This document shows, piece after piece, positions 40,740 through 50,250 of a stretch of 64,000 nucleotides of DNA; position 1 is the stretch's first letter, and every line of letters begins with the position of its first letter. The position numbers were made by a program, and so were the translations under genes. Where the stretch lies: the NCBI GenBank assembly GCA_001247695.2, contig LGRX02003556.1, forward strand, positions 17,660 through 81,659, in the 5' to 3' direction. The DNA comes from Cymbomonas tetramitiformis (taxonomy: Eukaryota; Chlorophyta; Pyramimonadophyceae; Pyramimonadales; Pyramimonadaceae). The notes beneath the pieces were generated by a model, which made no database searches, was not told where the DNA came from, and worked only from the letters and a program-made list of their open reading frames with translations.

Positions 40740-41897
40740 ATGAGTAAGTCAATCACTGAAAAACAAATACAAGACTTTTATTTAGACCCTGAAATAGGAT
40801 TGAGTGCCGTTTCACCCTTTACGACCAAATTAAAATCTCTTGGCTATAAAGTCACACAAAAACAGGTAAAAGAAGCTATCGAAAAAACTGAAGTCAATCA
40901 AACATTTTCTCAGAAAAAGAAAATCAATAGAAAAGATTTATTTCCTATTTATGGTAAAGACCCTAACAAGAATTATATTCAGGCTGATTTGGCATTTATT
41001 GAGAAATACAAAAGACAAAATAGAGGTTATTCAGTTATACTAACGGCTATCAATATCAATACACGGAAAAGCTATGCATATCCCTTAAAATCAAAAACGG
41101 TCAAAGATAAAAATAATAAAAACATTGAAAGTGCTGAGGGCATAATACCGGTTTTCAAAAAATTAATAAAAGATTCAAAAATGAATGTGTTGACAACGGA
41201 CAACGGTTCCGAGTTTACCAACAATGCTATGAAAAAATTATTGGAAGACAATAACATCGAACATTATCTGAATGAGCCTGAAGACCATTCTACTATGGGT
41301 ATGATAGAACGATTCAATAGGACATTGAAATTGAAATTGAAAAAAATTGAAAAAAGTAAAGACACCGTAAACTGGATTGATTATATGGATTCTGTTGTCA
41401 AAAATTATAATAGTACACAAAATTCTGCAAATATCGATAAATCAACTCCTGATAATATGAACCTAACAAAGACCATCAGAAATATTTTATTGAAAAGGAA
41501 TAAATTGACTAAGCTTCTTGAAAAAATAGATATAAAACCGGGTGATAAAGTTAGGATTAAAATTAAAACTAAAACGTTTGATAAAGAATCTCAACGATGG
41601 TCGACAAAAATATATAAAGTAAAATCTATGAAAGGATTGAGTTATATCATCGAAGACGGTAAAGAAACTTTGGCACGTCGATATAAACCACGAGAATTAT
41701 TGGAAGTCCAAGGTAACAATTCTAATAATAAGAAATCCAGTGATGAACCTACAGTTTCTGAATTAGTTTCTAAACAAAATAAAAAAGAAAGAACTCTTAG
41801 GAAAGAAGGTGTCTCATCTTCTAATCGAATATCTAAAAGGACAAGAAGTCAAAATAAAAATGATAAAGATAATGAAACGGAAATTGATTTACGATGA
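40740..41897 (+). CDS. Retroviral-type integrase, DD35E (385 aa)
   Basis: Catalytic residues by count: Asp83 (QADLAF), Asp154 (TTDNGSEF) and Glu190 (GMIERFN), with 35 residues between the last two. A C-terminal SH3/chromo-like region includes KPGDKVRIKIKT, RWSTKIYKVKS and YIIEDGKETLARRYKPREL. The final 60 residues are Lys/Arg/Ser-rich. An N-terminal HHCC zinc site is not evident. It joins the linear genome to target DNA and explains the 6-bp target duplication. The coding frame is complete. Confidence 0.93.
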   Translation: MSKSITEKQIQDFYLDPEIGLSAVSPFTTKLKSLGYKVTQKQVKEAIEKTEVNQTFSQKKKINRKDLFPIYGKDPNKNYIQADLAFIEKYKRQNRGYSVILTAININTRKSYAYPLKSKTVKDKNNKNIESAEGIIPVFKKLIKDSKMNVLTTDNGSEFTNNAMKKLLEDNNIEHYLNEPEDHSTMGMIERFNRTLKLKLKKIEKSKDTVNWIDYMDSVVKNYNSTQNSANIDKSTPDNMNLTKTIRNILLKRNKLTKLLEKIDIKPGDKVRIKIKTKTFDKESQRWSTKIYKVKSMKGLSYIIEDGKETLARRYKPRELLEVQGNNSNNKKSSDEPTVSELVSKQNKKERTLRKEGVSSSNRISKRTRSQNKNDKDNETEIDLR

Positions 41898-41926
41898 TTT
41901 TTATCGATTGTATTATATATATTGTT

Positions 41927-42124
41927 ATGGTAAGAGCTAATCAAACACAGGCTCAACGAAGGCTGAATAATAATGTTTATTGTGGATATAAAGACCCTGC
42001 ACCCTCAGGTCGTCCGCTTGGAAATAAAATTCAATGTAAAGCTCGTCATCAATTAAGGCGGTATGGAAGAATTTTAAGACCACCTCATCCAGCGGATAGA
42101 CAACAAAATAGACGAAACAATTAA
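41927..42124 (+). CDS. Small Arg-rich protein (65 aa)
   Basis: Start at MVRANQTQAQRR after TATATATATTGTT. The protein is Arg/Asn/Gln-rich (RRLNNNVYCGYKDPAPSGRPLGNKIQCKARHQLRRYGRIL) and contains two Cys. An in-frame start at 41894 would add 11 hydrophobic residues but overlaps the integrase stop. It is a plausible DNA-binding or virion-core protein. Similar short Arg-rich proteins are common in Polinton-like viruses. Confidence 0.55.
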   Translation: MVRANQTQAQRRLNNNVYCGYKDPAPSGRPLGNKIQCKARHQLRRYGRILRPPHPADRQQNRRNN

Positions 42125-42148
42125 TATATATGTAATATTATAAAATAT

Positions 42149-42754
42149 ATGCGAAAGATATTGACTGATGATATTGTCAAACAATATTGTCTAAATGAAT
42201 TAGGCTTTAGAAATGCTGCATCTAATAAATCAATATTTCAAGGATATTCTAAATTAGCTTCTAACAATTATGCTATGACCGCTCCTTCTCAAAATAGTGT
42301 TGAATTCTATACTTCTATTTCCCAAAGTCCTTTGATAAACTCAGCTGATTTGATTCAAAATTTGAAAAGAAGTGATGTCAATGTTTTTGTTCCGGGAAAA
42401 TATACAAGAGCGGACAATTTACAAAGGTTTGCTGATTTAAGTGAATCTGATGTAGAAACTCCAATAAGCACTCCTATATCACCTGAATCTGAATTTCAAG
42501 AAGAAGAAGACTTTTTACAAAGTTTGGAAAAAGGAACTCCAATAAATCAAGGAGAATCTGGACCATCAAAAAGAATGACAATAAATCCTTTTTTAAGACA
42601 AGCATTATTTAATTCAGGTCAAAAGGATAGAACACCTTCGGCTGACGATAATAATGATGATGACGATGATACGAGTGGTGTTCAATATATGGGTTTGGAA
42701 ATGAGTCCTATTCAAACAAGAGGACAACGTGTAAGTAGAGGTAAACCATTATAA
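42149..42754 (+). CDS. Protein of unknown function with acidic C-terminus (201 aa)
   Basis: 201 residues. The N-terminal 90 are mixed alpha/beta (MRKILTDDIVKQYCLNELGF...). The rest is Ser/Glu/Asp-rich and probably disordered (ESEFQEEEDF, SADDNNDDDDD). No known motif. A TATATATGTAATATTATAAAATAT box lies at once upstream. It sits in a tandem plus-strand series with the neighbours, so late expression with them is likely. Confidence 0.6.
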   Translation: MRKILTDDIVKQYCLNELGFRNAASNKSIFQGYSKLASNNYAMTAPSQNSVEFYTSISQSPLINSADLIQNLKRSDVNVFVPGKYTRADNLQRFADLSESDVETPISTPISPESEFQEEEDFLQSLEKGTPINQGESGPSKRMTINPFLRQALFNSGQKDRTPSADDNNDDDDDTSGVQYMGLEMSPIQTRGQRVSRGKPL

Positions 42755-42778
42755 AAAATAATATATCATAATATATAA

Positions 42779-42997
42779 ATGACTCGTGCTGAATGGAACA
42801 TAACATTAAAAAAATGTGCCAAAGAATATCATTCCAAAAAAGGCACGAAACCTCGTAAAAAATATTCCAAAAAGAAAAAGTTAATTAAATCTGCAAATAT
42901 TCAATCACCACAAGTGACATCACGACCTATTGCAAATTTACCAACAAATAATAACAATCGAGGACCTGCAAGATTTCCTTTTAATTTAATTGTGTGA
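42779..42997 (+). CDS. Small Lys-rich basic protein (72 aa)
   Basis: 72 residues with a strongly basic middle (KKGTKPRKKYSKKKKL) and an Asn/Pro-rich end. ATATATCATAATATATAA precedes the ATG. A DNA-condensing or core protein is a reasonable guess. The stop codon falls at the first bases of the mirrored 54-bp hairpin sequence. Confidence 0.6.
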   Translation: MTRAEWNITLKKCAKEYHSKKGTKPRKKYSKKKKLIKSANIQSPQVTSRPIANLPTNNNNRGPARFPFNLIV

Positions 42998-43050
42998 ATT
43001 TCTTCGGTTTTTTTCAGGGGGACAAAAAACCTCAAAAAAATAAAATCCAC
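42997..43050 (+). repeat. Internal inverted repeat with hairpin, right copy
   Basis: Reverse-complement partner of 4202-4255. The hairpin arms are GGTTTTTT (43006-43013) and AAAAAACC (43024-43031) around CAGGGGGAC. It lies 38 bp upstream of the right terminal-arm gene, as the left copy lies upstream of its paralogue. Confidence 0.7.
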
Positions 43051-43087
43051 TTAAAGAGTGTAACTCAATAGTGTAAACAAAGCAAGA

Positions 43088-43585
43088 ATGAAAACTACAT
43101 TCAATACTCTTCCTCTTGAAGTTCAAGACAAGATTTTCTTTATGAAACATCAAATTGAGATGAAAGATGTATATGAAGAATTGCTTTTATTACATTCATT
43201 CAAATTATACAAAAATAAGGTAAACAATCAACTTAATGAAATGACTTCTTCGAAAGTCGATAAATGGTATGAAATTTACAAATGGCATTTGAGAAGAGTG
43301 TTTGATTGTAAATATGATGATTTGGATGCTATAATTACATTTTGTGAAGAAGAAGAATATGATGATGAGTTGTATGATATTGTAAAAAACTTAGTAAAGA
43401 TGCAAGAAGAATTGGATATTGAAATTGATATTGATATTGACGATATTCATGATACTTTACAATGTGCTTTAATGATTAGAGGTATCGAAGACGATGATTC
43501 CGAAAGTATTGTGTTTGATAGTGATGAGGAAAGTAATGAAGATAGTGAAGAAGAAGTTTCACATATAATAATAGGAACGTTTTAG
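43088..43585 (+). CDS. Terminal-arm protein, paralogue of the left-end gene (165 aa)
   Basis: 165 residues, starting MKTTFNTLPLEVQDKIFFMKHQIEM, which resembles the opening helix of F-box-like proteins (LPLEVQDKI). The middle aligns by eye with the 145-residue protein at 3679-4116. The C-terminus is very acidic (SDEESNEDSEEEV), a feature the left copy lacks. It is transcribed toward the right terminus, in mirror image to its paralogue. If the F-box resemblance is real, it could recruit host ubiquitin ligase, but this is weak. Confidence 0.6.
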   Translation: MKTTFNTLPLEVQDKIFFMKHQIEMKDVYEELLLLHSFKLYKNKVNNQLNEMTSSKVDKWYEIYKWHLRRVFDCKYDDLDAIITFCEEEEYDDELYDIVKNLVKMQEELDIEIDIDIDDIHDTLQCALMIRGIEDDDSESIVFDSDEESNEDSEEEVSHIIIGTF

Positions 43586-43596
43586 AATGATTTAAG

Positions 43597-43873
43597 AACA
43601 ATTAACATATATCTTATTGAAACATTAATTAATTTACTTTTTATTTACTTTCAATTTTATCTTTATCTTTTTATTGTAGATTTTTTTATTTATTTTTTAT
43701 TGTAGATTTTTTATTTATTTATTTTTTATTTTTTATCGTACTCACATTTAATCACGTAATTTATTCCCTATTTATTACGTAATTATTTCTTTAGGGTTTT
43801 CTCTTGTATTTATTAATCATTTATTATCGTCTTTAGGGTTTTGGGGGCAGGCTATAATCGGTACACTAGTAGT
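43597..43873 (-). repeat. Right terminal inverted repeat of the Polinton-like element
   Basis: 277 bp, reverse-complementary to 3422-3687 apart from A/T-tract length changes. It ends ...CGGTACACTAGTAGT at 43873 and is followed by the target copy AAGGAC. Confidence 0.95.
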
Positions 43874-43879
43874 AAGGAC

Positions 43880-45054
43880 AAACCAAAGATAACCGGGGTA
43901 GAACACGGCAACAGAGACGTAAGGGAAAGCAGGCACCAGGGGGTAAAATGTGGATGCCAGACATTGAAGGTCCTCAAAGCGGGAGATACCTACAAATACC
44001 TAGGGGTCCTTCTCAACATGCTAGGGACCTGGAAAGAGGAAAAAAGAAAGTCACTACAGGAACTAAAACGAAACGAAGGATAGAGGCACTGCTGGCTACA
44101 CCCCTTACGCAAAGGCAAAAGGAGTACTCCTTGAAGTCGGCCATACTTGGGAAATTCAGGTATGGACTCCACCTCGGGATATATACACAAGGTGAGATAC
44201 AGCAGGCCGAAAACCAGCTAGGGGCAGCAATGAAACGAATATATGGGCTTCCAGTAAACGGCACCCCTAATGAGCTGAACACGGAGGAAAAGGAAGAGTA
44301 CGGACTAGGGCTACACTCCCTACAGGCGATATATGCGCAGGAGGTCTACTCGGGGCTGGCAGGAGCAGTTCAAAGCGAAGAGGACAAAGGGGTGCAGATG
44401 GGATATGGCAAAAGAGAAAGAAACCTGCAAACCAGACAAAGAATGTCACAAGTCAGCAGGTCCACCGCCGGACTACTAGAAAAACACTTCGAAGAGAGAG
44501 GCCACAGCAGCAACAGGGGCAAGCTAAGAATGGGACTACAAACACAAACGAACACTCTAAGAAAGATGAACGCCCTGAATGAATATGGGGTACATGTGAA
44601 AGGGGTGGGAAGTCACATGCGGGAATTGACCAAAGAAACTCTACCTATAATGAGACAGCTGGGGAAAGCTAAGAGAGTGTACACCGATGCGGAAATGGAG
44701 GGCACCACCAGAACAACTAAACACCTTAGAAGGATGGACATGGAATACAGGGACCCACAGGCACAGCCTGTGACGACAGGGTCTGAGAAGTTGGGGACGG
44801 TAAACGTAGTAAAGGAAACGAAAACCGAGCAAGCCGCCAAACAGATAAACTTCACCAAACTACTCACGCTGTTCAAAAACTACCCGGACCTCAAGGACCT
44901 AACCACAGCAGATGGAAAAAGGGCGATACCAATAAAAGCGCTGAAGGCAACAGGGGGGAAGGCACATGACAGCAATACAGCGAAAAAGATAGCTCAGGGC
45001 ATGCTGCACCTGTACCCCTATATTTGTGAAACACAGCCCAACGATGTTGGTTAA
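43880..45054 (+). pseudogene. LINE ORF, 3' half, after the Polinton insertion
   Basis: The sequence resumes the RT frame (KPKIT...) and contains YKYLGVLLN (about 44000), the post-RT 'YLG' block typical of non-LTR RT thumbs. A frameshift near 44065 moves to a long frame (RIEALLATPLTQRQKEYSLKSAILGKFRYG...) ending at 45054. The remainder is charged and helical. No CCHC knuckle or endonuclease motif is seen. It belongs with 1165-3421. Confidence 0.7.
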
Positions 45055-45083
45055 CCCACCGTAACGCTTCGTTACGGTGGGTT
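45053..45083 (+). other. Perfect 14-bp hairpin at the LINE 3' end
   Basis: AACCCACCGTAACG (45053-45066), loop CTT, then the exact complement (45070-45083), starting at the LINE stop codon. A 3'-terminal RNA hairpin could be the recognition site for the element's RT. It could equally be a terminator-like or chance structure. Confidence 0.6.
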
Positions 45084-45179
45084 ACCCCACCATAAGCCCA
45101 ATAGACACAATGGGGCAGCGAGATGGAAATGGGCTCGGAAGGGGACTCCCGAGCCATTGACTGCGTACTATGGGGAGCG

Positions 45180-46495
45180 AAAGCCTGGGCTCGATTATAG
45201 CTAGCAGCATATTATCGTCCACCCTTCTGGAGCGCTACGCCGCTGGGAGCGTAAGAGGGGCGGTGGCTGGTTTCTGGAAGACGCCACTCGAGCGAAGGAG
45301 CCTGTAGCGCCATTTTCATTACCGCTCAGTAATGCGTTCTGGGAGAAGGCGAGGGTGACTGGCGAGTATGAGTATCGCGGGATTCCATACACTGGGCCTA
45401 CGAATGCGACGCCTACGAACAGTGACGATTCGGGTACAGGTGCTGTGACCTGGAGTAAGGAGAAGCTGCCAGATTCGGATGACAATGATGACGCGGGTGT
45501 CACGGACAGTAAGCATGACATGGATACTGCCAGTTCGAAATGGGTGCCTAGGGTGTCTGAACTGCACAGCGTCAGCGGACTGAATGAGGTTCCACACACC
45601 TGGGCTGGTAGGTGTCGCTGCGTTGCGGTTCATGCCTGTCCGCAGCTGCGCCTCCGCGTCACCAGTGGGGCTGTTAGCTGTCGCTGCGTCGGGGACGGCC
45701 CGGGTGTCCATGGGTTCCGCAGCGGCCGAGTCCGCAGCGGCCGAGTCCGCAGTAGCCGTTGGCGTCTGGGGAGAGGGCCACACCCGCAGCTGCGCCTCTG
45801 CGTCACCAGTGGGGCTGGTAGCTGTCGGTGCGTCATCTGCGCCTGTGCGATCCCACCACCCACGTACCCCTCATTTCAAGCGCAATAAACCTAGGGTGTC
45901 TGAACTGCACAGCGTCAGCGGACTGAGTGAGGTTGCACACACCTGGGCTGGTAGGTGTCGCTGCGTTGNNNNNNNNNNNNNNNNNNNNCGCTGCGTCATC
46001 TGCGCCTGTGCGATCGGGATCCAGGCAGGGAGTACACACGGGCTGCACCAATCGCGACCCCTCAGCATTTCGGCACGCGTCTGTCGGTCGCGCTTCCCAG
46101 CGTCCACCCCACATCGTAGGAGATGGTTGGTCAAATTCCCCGCTGTGAGCAGTCACAGCGGACCAGCAAAGCGCGTTTTGCACCCCCCCTTTCTGCAGCT
46201 CCCCCCCCCACTGAAGTTCGGGAACTCGCCGTTGAACCTGTGTGTGAGCTTTACAGCCAAGTCCATCGCGAACTCCATGGTCAACTTGCGTCGGTCGGCA
46301 AGTACGGATGCCAGCTTGTTGTTCACCTTCACCGCACCACGATGTGAATGGAATAAGTGCCCCACGTTCTTGGTGGGGATCACACAACCCTCAATCCTTG
46401 CTAGGTTTGAGGCCCTGCACGCCTTCAGGCATACATGGCAGGTCCCACTGAGAATTTCTCGAGAATCTCGTGAAATGATTGAGAAATGTGGAAAA
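45180..46495. other. GC-rich repeat region with a 20-base assembly gap
   Basis: Direct repeats of about 80 bp occur at 45548-45628 and 45892-45968 (both with GTGTCTGAACTGCACAGCGT). A 15-bp CCGCAGCGGCCGAGT unit repeats at 45718-45760. N bases fill 45969-45988, at the end of the second long repeat, so the assembly here is probably collapsed or misjoined. Open frames crossing this region look like chance frames. Confidence 0.6.
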
Positions 46496-46499
46496 TACA

Positions 46500-46592
46500 A
46501 CCATTTCATTTCTCACCGAGAATTTCTCTATGCATTTCGTTTCTCACCGAGAACTTCTCTATCCATTTCGTTTCTCACTAAGAATTTCAATA
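46500..46592. repeat. 31-bp tandem repeat CATTTCGTTTCTCACCGAGA
   Basis: Three imperfect copies abut the broken end of the gypsy integrase. Confidence 0.75.
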
Positions 46593-48965
46593 TTATCCCG
46601 GTAAATCTGGTGGCACCACTGCCTCTTGGGCAAATAGCAAAGTGAACGGCGCCACTCCTGTGGACTCTTGGCGTGCTGCATTATAGCTCAGCACGAGTGG
46701 CCAGAGCTGCTCGTCCCACTCATAGTCGAGGCCCTTCTCCAAGGCGATCTTCTTGAAGCAGAACTTCATCGTGCGCACCACCCGCTCGGTGAGCCCATTG
46801 CCTTCTGGTGAGTCTGGCGAGGTGACTCGCCTGTCTATCAGACAGTCTCTGCATAACTGCTTGAACTCGCCCTCGAACTCTTTGCCTCCATCCACCAAGC
46901 ACTCTGCTGGCGCCCCGAACACAGCCAGGACATGGCTGCGAAATGCCGCTGCGATGGTCCTTGCCTCCTTGTCGGGAATGGGCACACAGACTATGAATCT
47001 GGTGTAGTGCTCGGTCATGATGAGCACCCTGTTGTTGCCCGCCTTGGTCTGTCTCCTTGAAGGCCATGCCAGGTCCAGCGACCAACGATACATGAATGAC
47101 ACAATCTCGAGGGGGGACAAACACGCCTCCTCTCTTGCATAGTGAGTTTTCACGCGCTGACAGGTCTCACACTGAGTGACCACAGCCTCAACGTCCTTCT
47201 TCAGGTCGGCCCACCAATGGCGCTGCCACAGAAGATGCTGCGTGCGTCTTATGCCCCAATGGCCAGTTCTGGAATGGTATTCCTTAACCAGTGCAAGACG
47301 GTCCGCAGGCTTGGGTATTCTCACTTCCTTGCCTGACAGCGTGATCATGTAGATCTCGTCCGTCGCCTCATCCCATCGATGTCGTGCTGCGCGTCTCCTC
47401 ACACGACGAACGTCATCCTCTGGCAACCTCACGCTGCCATTGGACTTCAACCATCTGAGGCACCATGCATCATCATGCACATCTCGATGCTTGTCACGGT
47501 CCACCTGCTGCTCGGCCACGCTGGCCATCAAGTCCGCGAACCTGGTGGTGCACGCCAACCTGGGGAGTCTCATCTCCACATCTTTGGCAGGCGGACTCCA
47601 AGCAGGCACGTCAACGCGCGCTGCTGGAGTTGCGCCCTCCTTCACGAAGTGGCTCTCGTGCCTCTGGCGATACTGCTCGATGACATAGAGCTGCCACTCC
47701 TTCTTCTTCTTCTTGGTTCCAGCCTTCTGTCGCTGAGCCCCAATTCCTTCTGCACCTTTCTGCCCTTGTGAGCACATTATCTGCAGCTTCTCTTCCCAGT
47801 CACGGTGACTCATGGTCTTCGCCACCTGCTGAGTATATGCGTTCGAATTCTCAACCCATTCCGCCAGCAAAGCTTGCCTCTGCTGAAGGTCCGACCTCGC
47901 GTGGTCTGCCCAGTTGTTGTCTACAGCGATAGGCTGTCCTGGGGAATTCTCCGCCTCCGAGGACTCCTCGCTGTGAGGAAGCCCCTTCCTGCTTGCTTCT
48001 GCGACCGCCATCAACAGTTCCATAGCCCTGCGATCCATGGCCAGGCCCAGAATGCTTGCCAATTCTACGTCGTTCAGGCCATCGGCCATGCGTAGCTCAC
48101 TTGCGCTGTAGCCCATGGCTCGCGCCTTCTCGTCGAGGTTCACCTCTCGGGACTCTTCCTCGATGTCCTCATCGTCCTGGTTGCGCACCACGGTGCCCAT
48201 CCTTGCTTTTCTGAATGCTCTTGACCCTTGCGTCGCCATGATGGTGGGAAGAGCCCTTAGCGGTTCTCCCACCACGTTCACCACGTAGTGAGGCGCGCGG
48301 TCTGTTCTTATCACTGGCCTGGGCTGCCAGCCCTCGCACAGGATTGACGATACGACTCGTCCTTCTGGTCTCGCCACCTTGCTCATCACGGAGCGAAACT
48401 GGTGGATCTGGAACAAGTTGCTCCAATACGCTCGCAATCGATGTGCGTAAGCGCCTGCTTGTGCTGCGTCAAAGGACACTGGTCGGCCAATGACGCTGGC
48501 AATGTACGGGAACACCTCGTCCCTGATCTTGGTCCCTGGTCTGTGCGACAATGGGGACACGTTCTCCAGGATGTATCCTGGGGGCCTCTGCTGCTGTAGC
48601 TGCTGCAGCGTGGATAGAAGCCGAACCACTTCATAAAATAATTTGCTATGCCTGCCATCCAGGCCTGTAAGCGTTCCAGCAGGGGAGAGATCCTGGCATG
48701 GGAACCCACACACCATGACCCACTGACGTCCTCGAAGAGCTCCTGCCCGTATGAAGTCGGCGCTCGTCGTGTCGCGCAGATCTTGGGGTAGGGCCCCAAA
48801 TTCTACTGCACTGGGCGAGATGAGGTCAGGGTATCGTCGCAGCAGCGCCGTACACCTGGCTCTGGCCACTGTCTGACTGCTCGGTGATATGTCTTGATAC
48901 AGGATCGATCCACCTTCATGCCACTGCGGAGCAACATCTCCAGACCAGCACAAAGGCCTCCACAT
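46593..48965 (-). pseudogene. Gypsy pol: cytosine methyltransferase domain plus integrase (790 codons)
   Basis: From 48965 the frame holds C5-methyltransferase motifs: IV GFPCQDLS (about 48708-48685), VI ILENV (about 48575-48560) and VIII AHRLRAYWSN (about 48450). A motif X-like end is EKARAMGYSASELRMADGL (about 48130-48075). The HRxRxYW pattern resembles DNMT3-type enzymes. After a linker comes a Ty3/gypsy integrase: H-H-C-C zinc site (HSRTGHWG... QCETCQRVK, about 47270-47160), Asp in WSLDLAW, Asp in CLVDGGKEF, and Glu in NGLTERV. The integrase is cut at 46593. The start of the methyltransferase (motif I) is in another frame in the adjacent feature. No LTRs were found, so this is a fragment. 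Confidence 0.82.
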
Positions 48966-50161
48966 GGCTCATAGCACACCACGCTTTCCTCTCGAGCTTG
49001 CGAGAAGAACCGCTTACTCAACACCCTGGTGTCCACCTTCTCAGGCTTCAAGATGCGTTCGCCTTCGAAGTGCTCATTGCTGTATACAGCGGGGCTTCCT
49101 TCGCCATGCGTGCCTCGTGTGGGTCGCACCAGGCTCAGCGCTTTCCAAGCCGCCCTCACTAGCCTTCCAGAGTCGGCCACCAATTCGGGTAGATCCGTGT
49201 CGAACATGACCCCATGATTGCACTCCAATTCCTCCTGGTGATGCAAATCGAATAAACGATGCACTGGTCCCGTGCCCAGCTGCTCCACGGCAGCCCTCTT
49301 GCAGTAGTTGGCAACCTGCACCTCTGGCGTGGCCTCTTCCCCTGGGGAAACCTCCCCAGCCAACATGAAGCACAGGTGGTCGCAGAAATCCTTCATGCGA
49401 ACTTCCCCCACACCTGCGTGAAGCGCAGTCACCTTTTCTCTCTCATGCCTTGCCCCAGTCTCGTCCGTCGTGGACGGTAACGGGTAGCGAGACGGTACGT
49501 CAGCGTTGCTGTTCTTGGCTCCCGGGCGATATTGCACCGTGAAGTCGAACTCCTGCAAGCTGATTGCCCAGCGCAGGTGCTGACCCTGAAGATCAGCCTT
49601 CTCCATCAAAGTGGTGAGCGGTGAGTGGTCAGTTACCAGCGTAAAGTGTACGCCATGCAGGTACTGTCTCAACGTGCGCACTGCCCACACCACTGCGAGC
49701 ATCTCACCCTTGAAGCTGGCGTACTGCCTCTCTGTTTTGCTCAGGGATCGACTGATTGCCATGCAAATGTACTCCTTCCCATCGTCATCCTTCTGGCCCA
49801 GCACTGCGCCAATGCCATAGGTGCTCCAATCGGTGTACAATATGAGGGGTCTGTCGTAGTCGATAGGCCTCAGACATCTCCCAGAGCAGAGCGCGTCCTT
49901 CAGCTCCTGGAGCGCTTGGTCTTGATCCTTCCCCCAAGCTCCCTTGATATCGGTAATCTCTTTCTTGAGCAGGTCGTTGAGAGGGCGAGCCATCTCAGAG
50001 TAGTTCGGCCCTCCTGGCTCACCCACTAAGCCCTTATAGTAATTCATCATGCCCAAGATGGAACGAAGCCCCGTCTTGTCCTGCGGCCTCGGAAGCTCCT
50101 GGATGGCCTTGCACTTCGCTTCCTGCGCGCCAATGGAGTTATGCCCAATGCGGTAACCCAT
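48803..50161 (-). pseudogene. Gypsy pol: RT thumb, RNase H and methyltransferase motif I (452 codons)
   Basis: The sequence begins inside RT just after the palm (GYRIGHNSIGAQEAKCKAI...LRSILGMMNYYKGLV). RNase H follows (LYTDWSTYGIGAVLGQ, then SKTERQYASFKGEMLAVVWA and LVTDHSPL). After a linker of about 150 residues, VVCYEPCGGLCAGLEMLLRSGM (about 48985-48920) matches the SAM-binding motif I of cytosine methyltransferases. The reading then shifts by one base near 48905 into the frame of the neighbouring feature. The RT active site is missing at the 5' end. The order RT, RNase H, methyltransferase, integrase is unusual for gypsy pol. Confidence 0.8.
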
Positions 50162-50250
50162 GCGGGCACACGGAATGCACAGGCGGATTAGAATTTGTGG
50201 CTAGGATGATAGTAAGGCAATCCTGTCCAAGAAAGACATATACCTGGTCA

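Larger units (their letters stand above)
3422..43873. mobile_element. Polinton-like (Maverick-type) integrated viral element, 40.45 kb
   Basis: Both ends start with the same inverted sequence (ACTACTAGTGTACCGATTAT...). They are flanked by the 6-bp direct repeat AAGGAC at 3416-3421 and 43874-43879, matching the 6-bp target duplication known for Polintons. The element carries protein-primed DNA polymerase B, a DD35E retroviral-type integrase, an A32/FtsK-like ATPase, and candidate capsid and penton genes, which is the diagnostic Polinton/PLV set. It is markedly AT-rich against both its LINE host and the GC-richer LTR elements nested in it. Left-arm genes run on minus and right-arm genes on plus. 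I did not see an adenovirus-type cysteine protease. Size without the nested LTR and other insertions would be roughly 21 kb. Confidence 0.92.

Noticed and set aside
45584..46645. Plus-strand 353-codon frame across the N gap
   Set aside because: It crosses unknown bases, is built from direct repeats in several frames, and lacks any domain.
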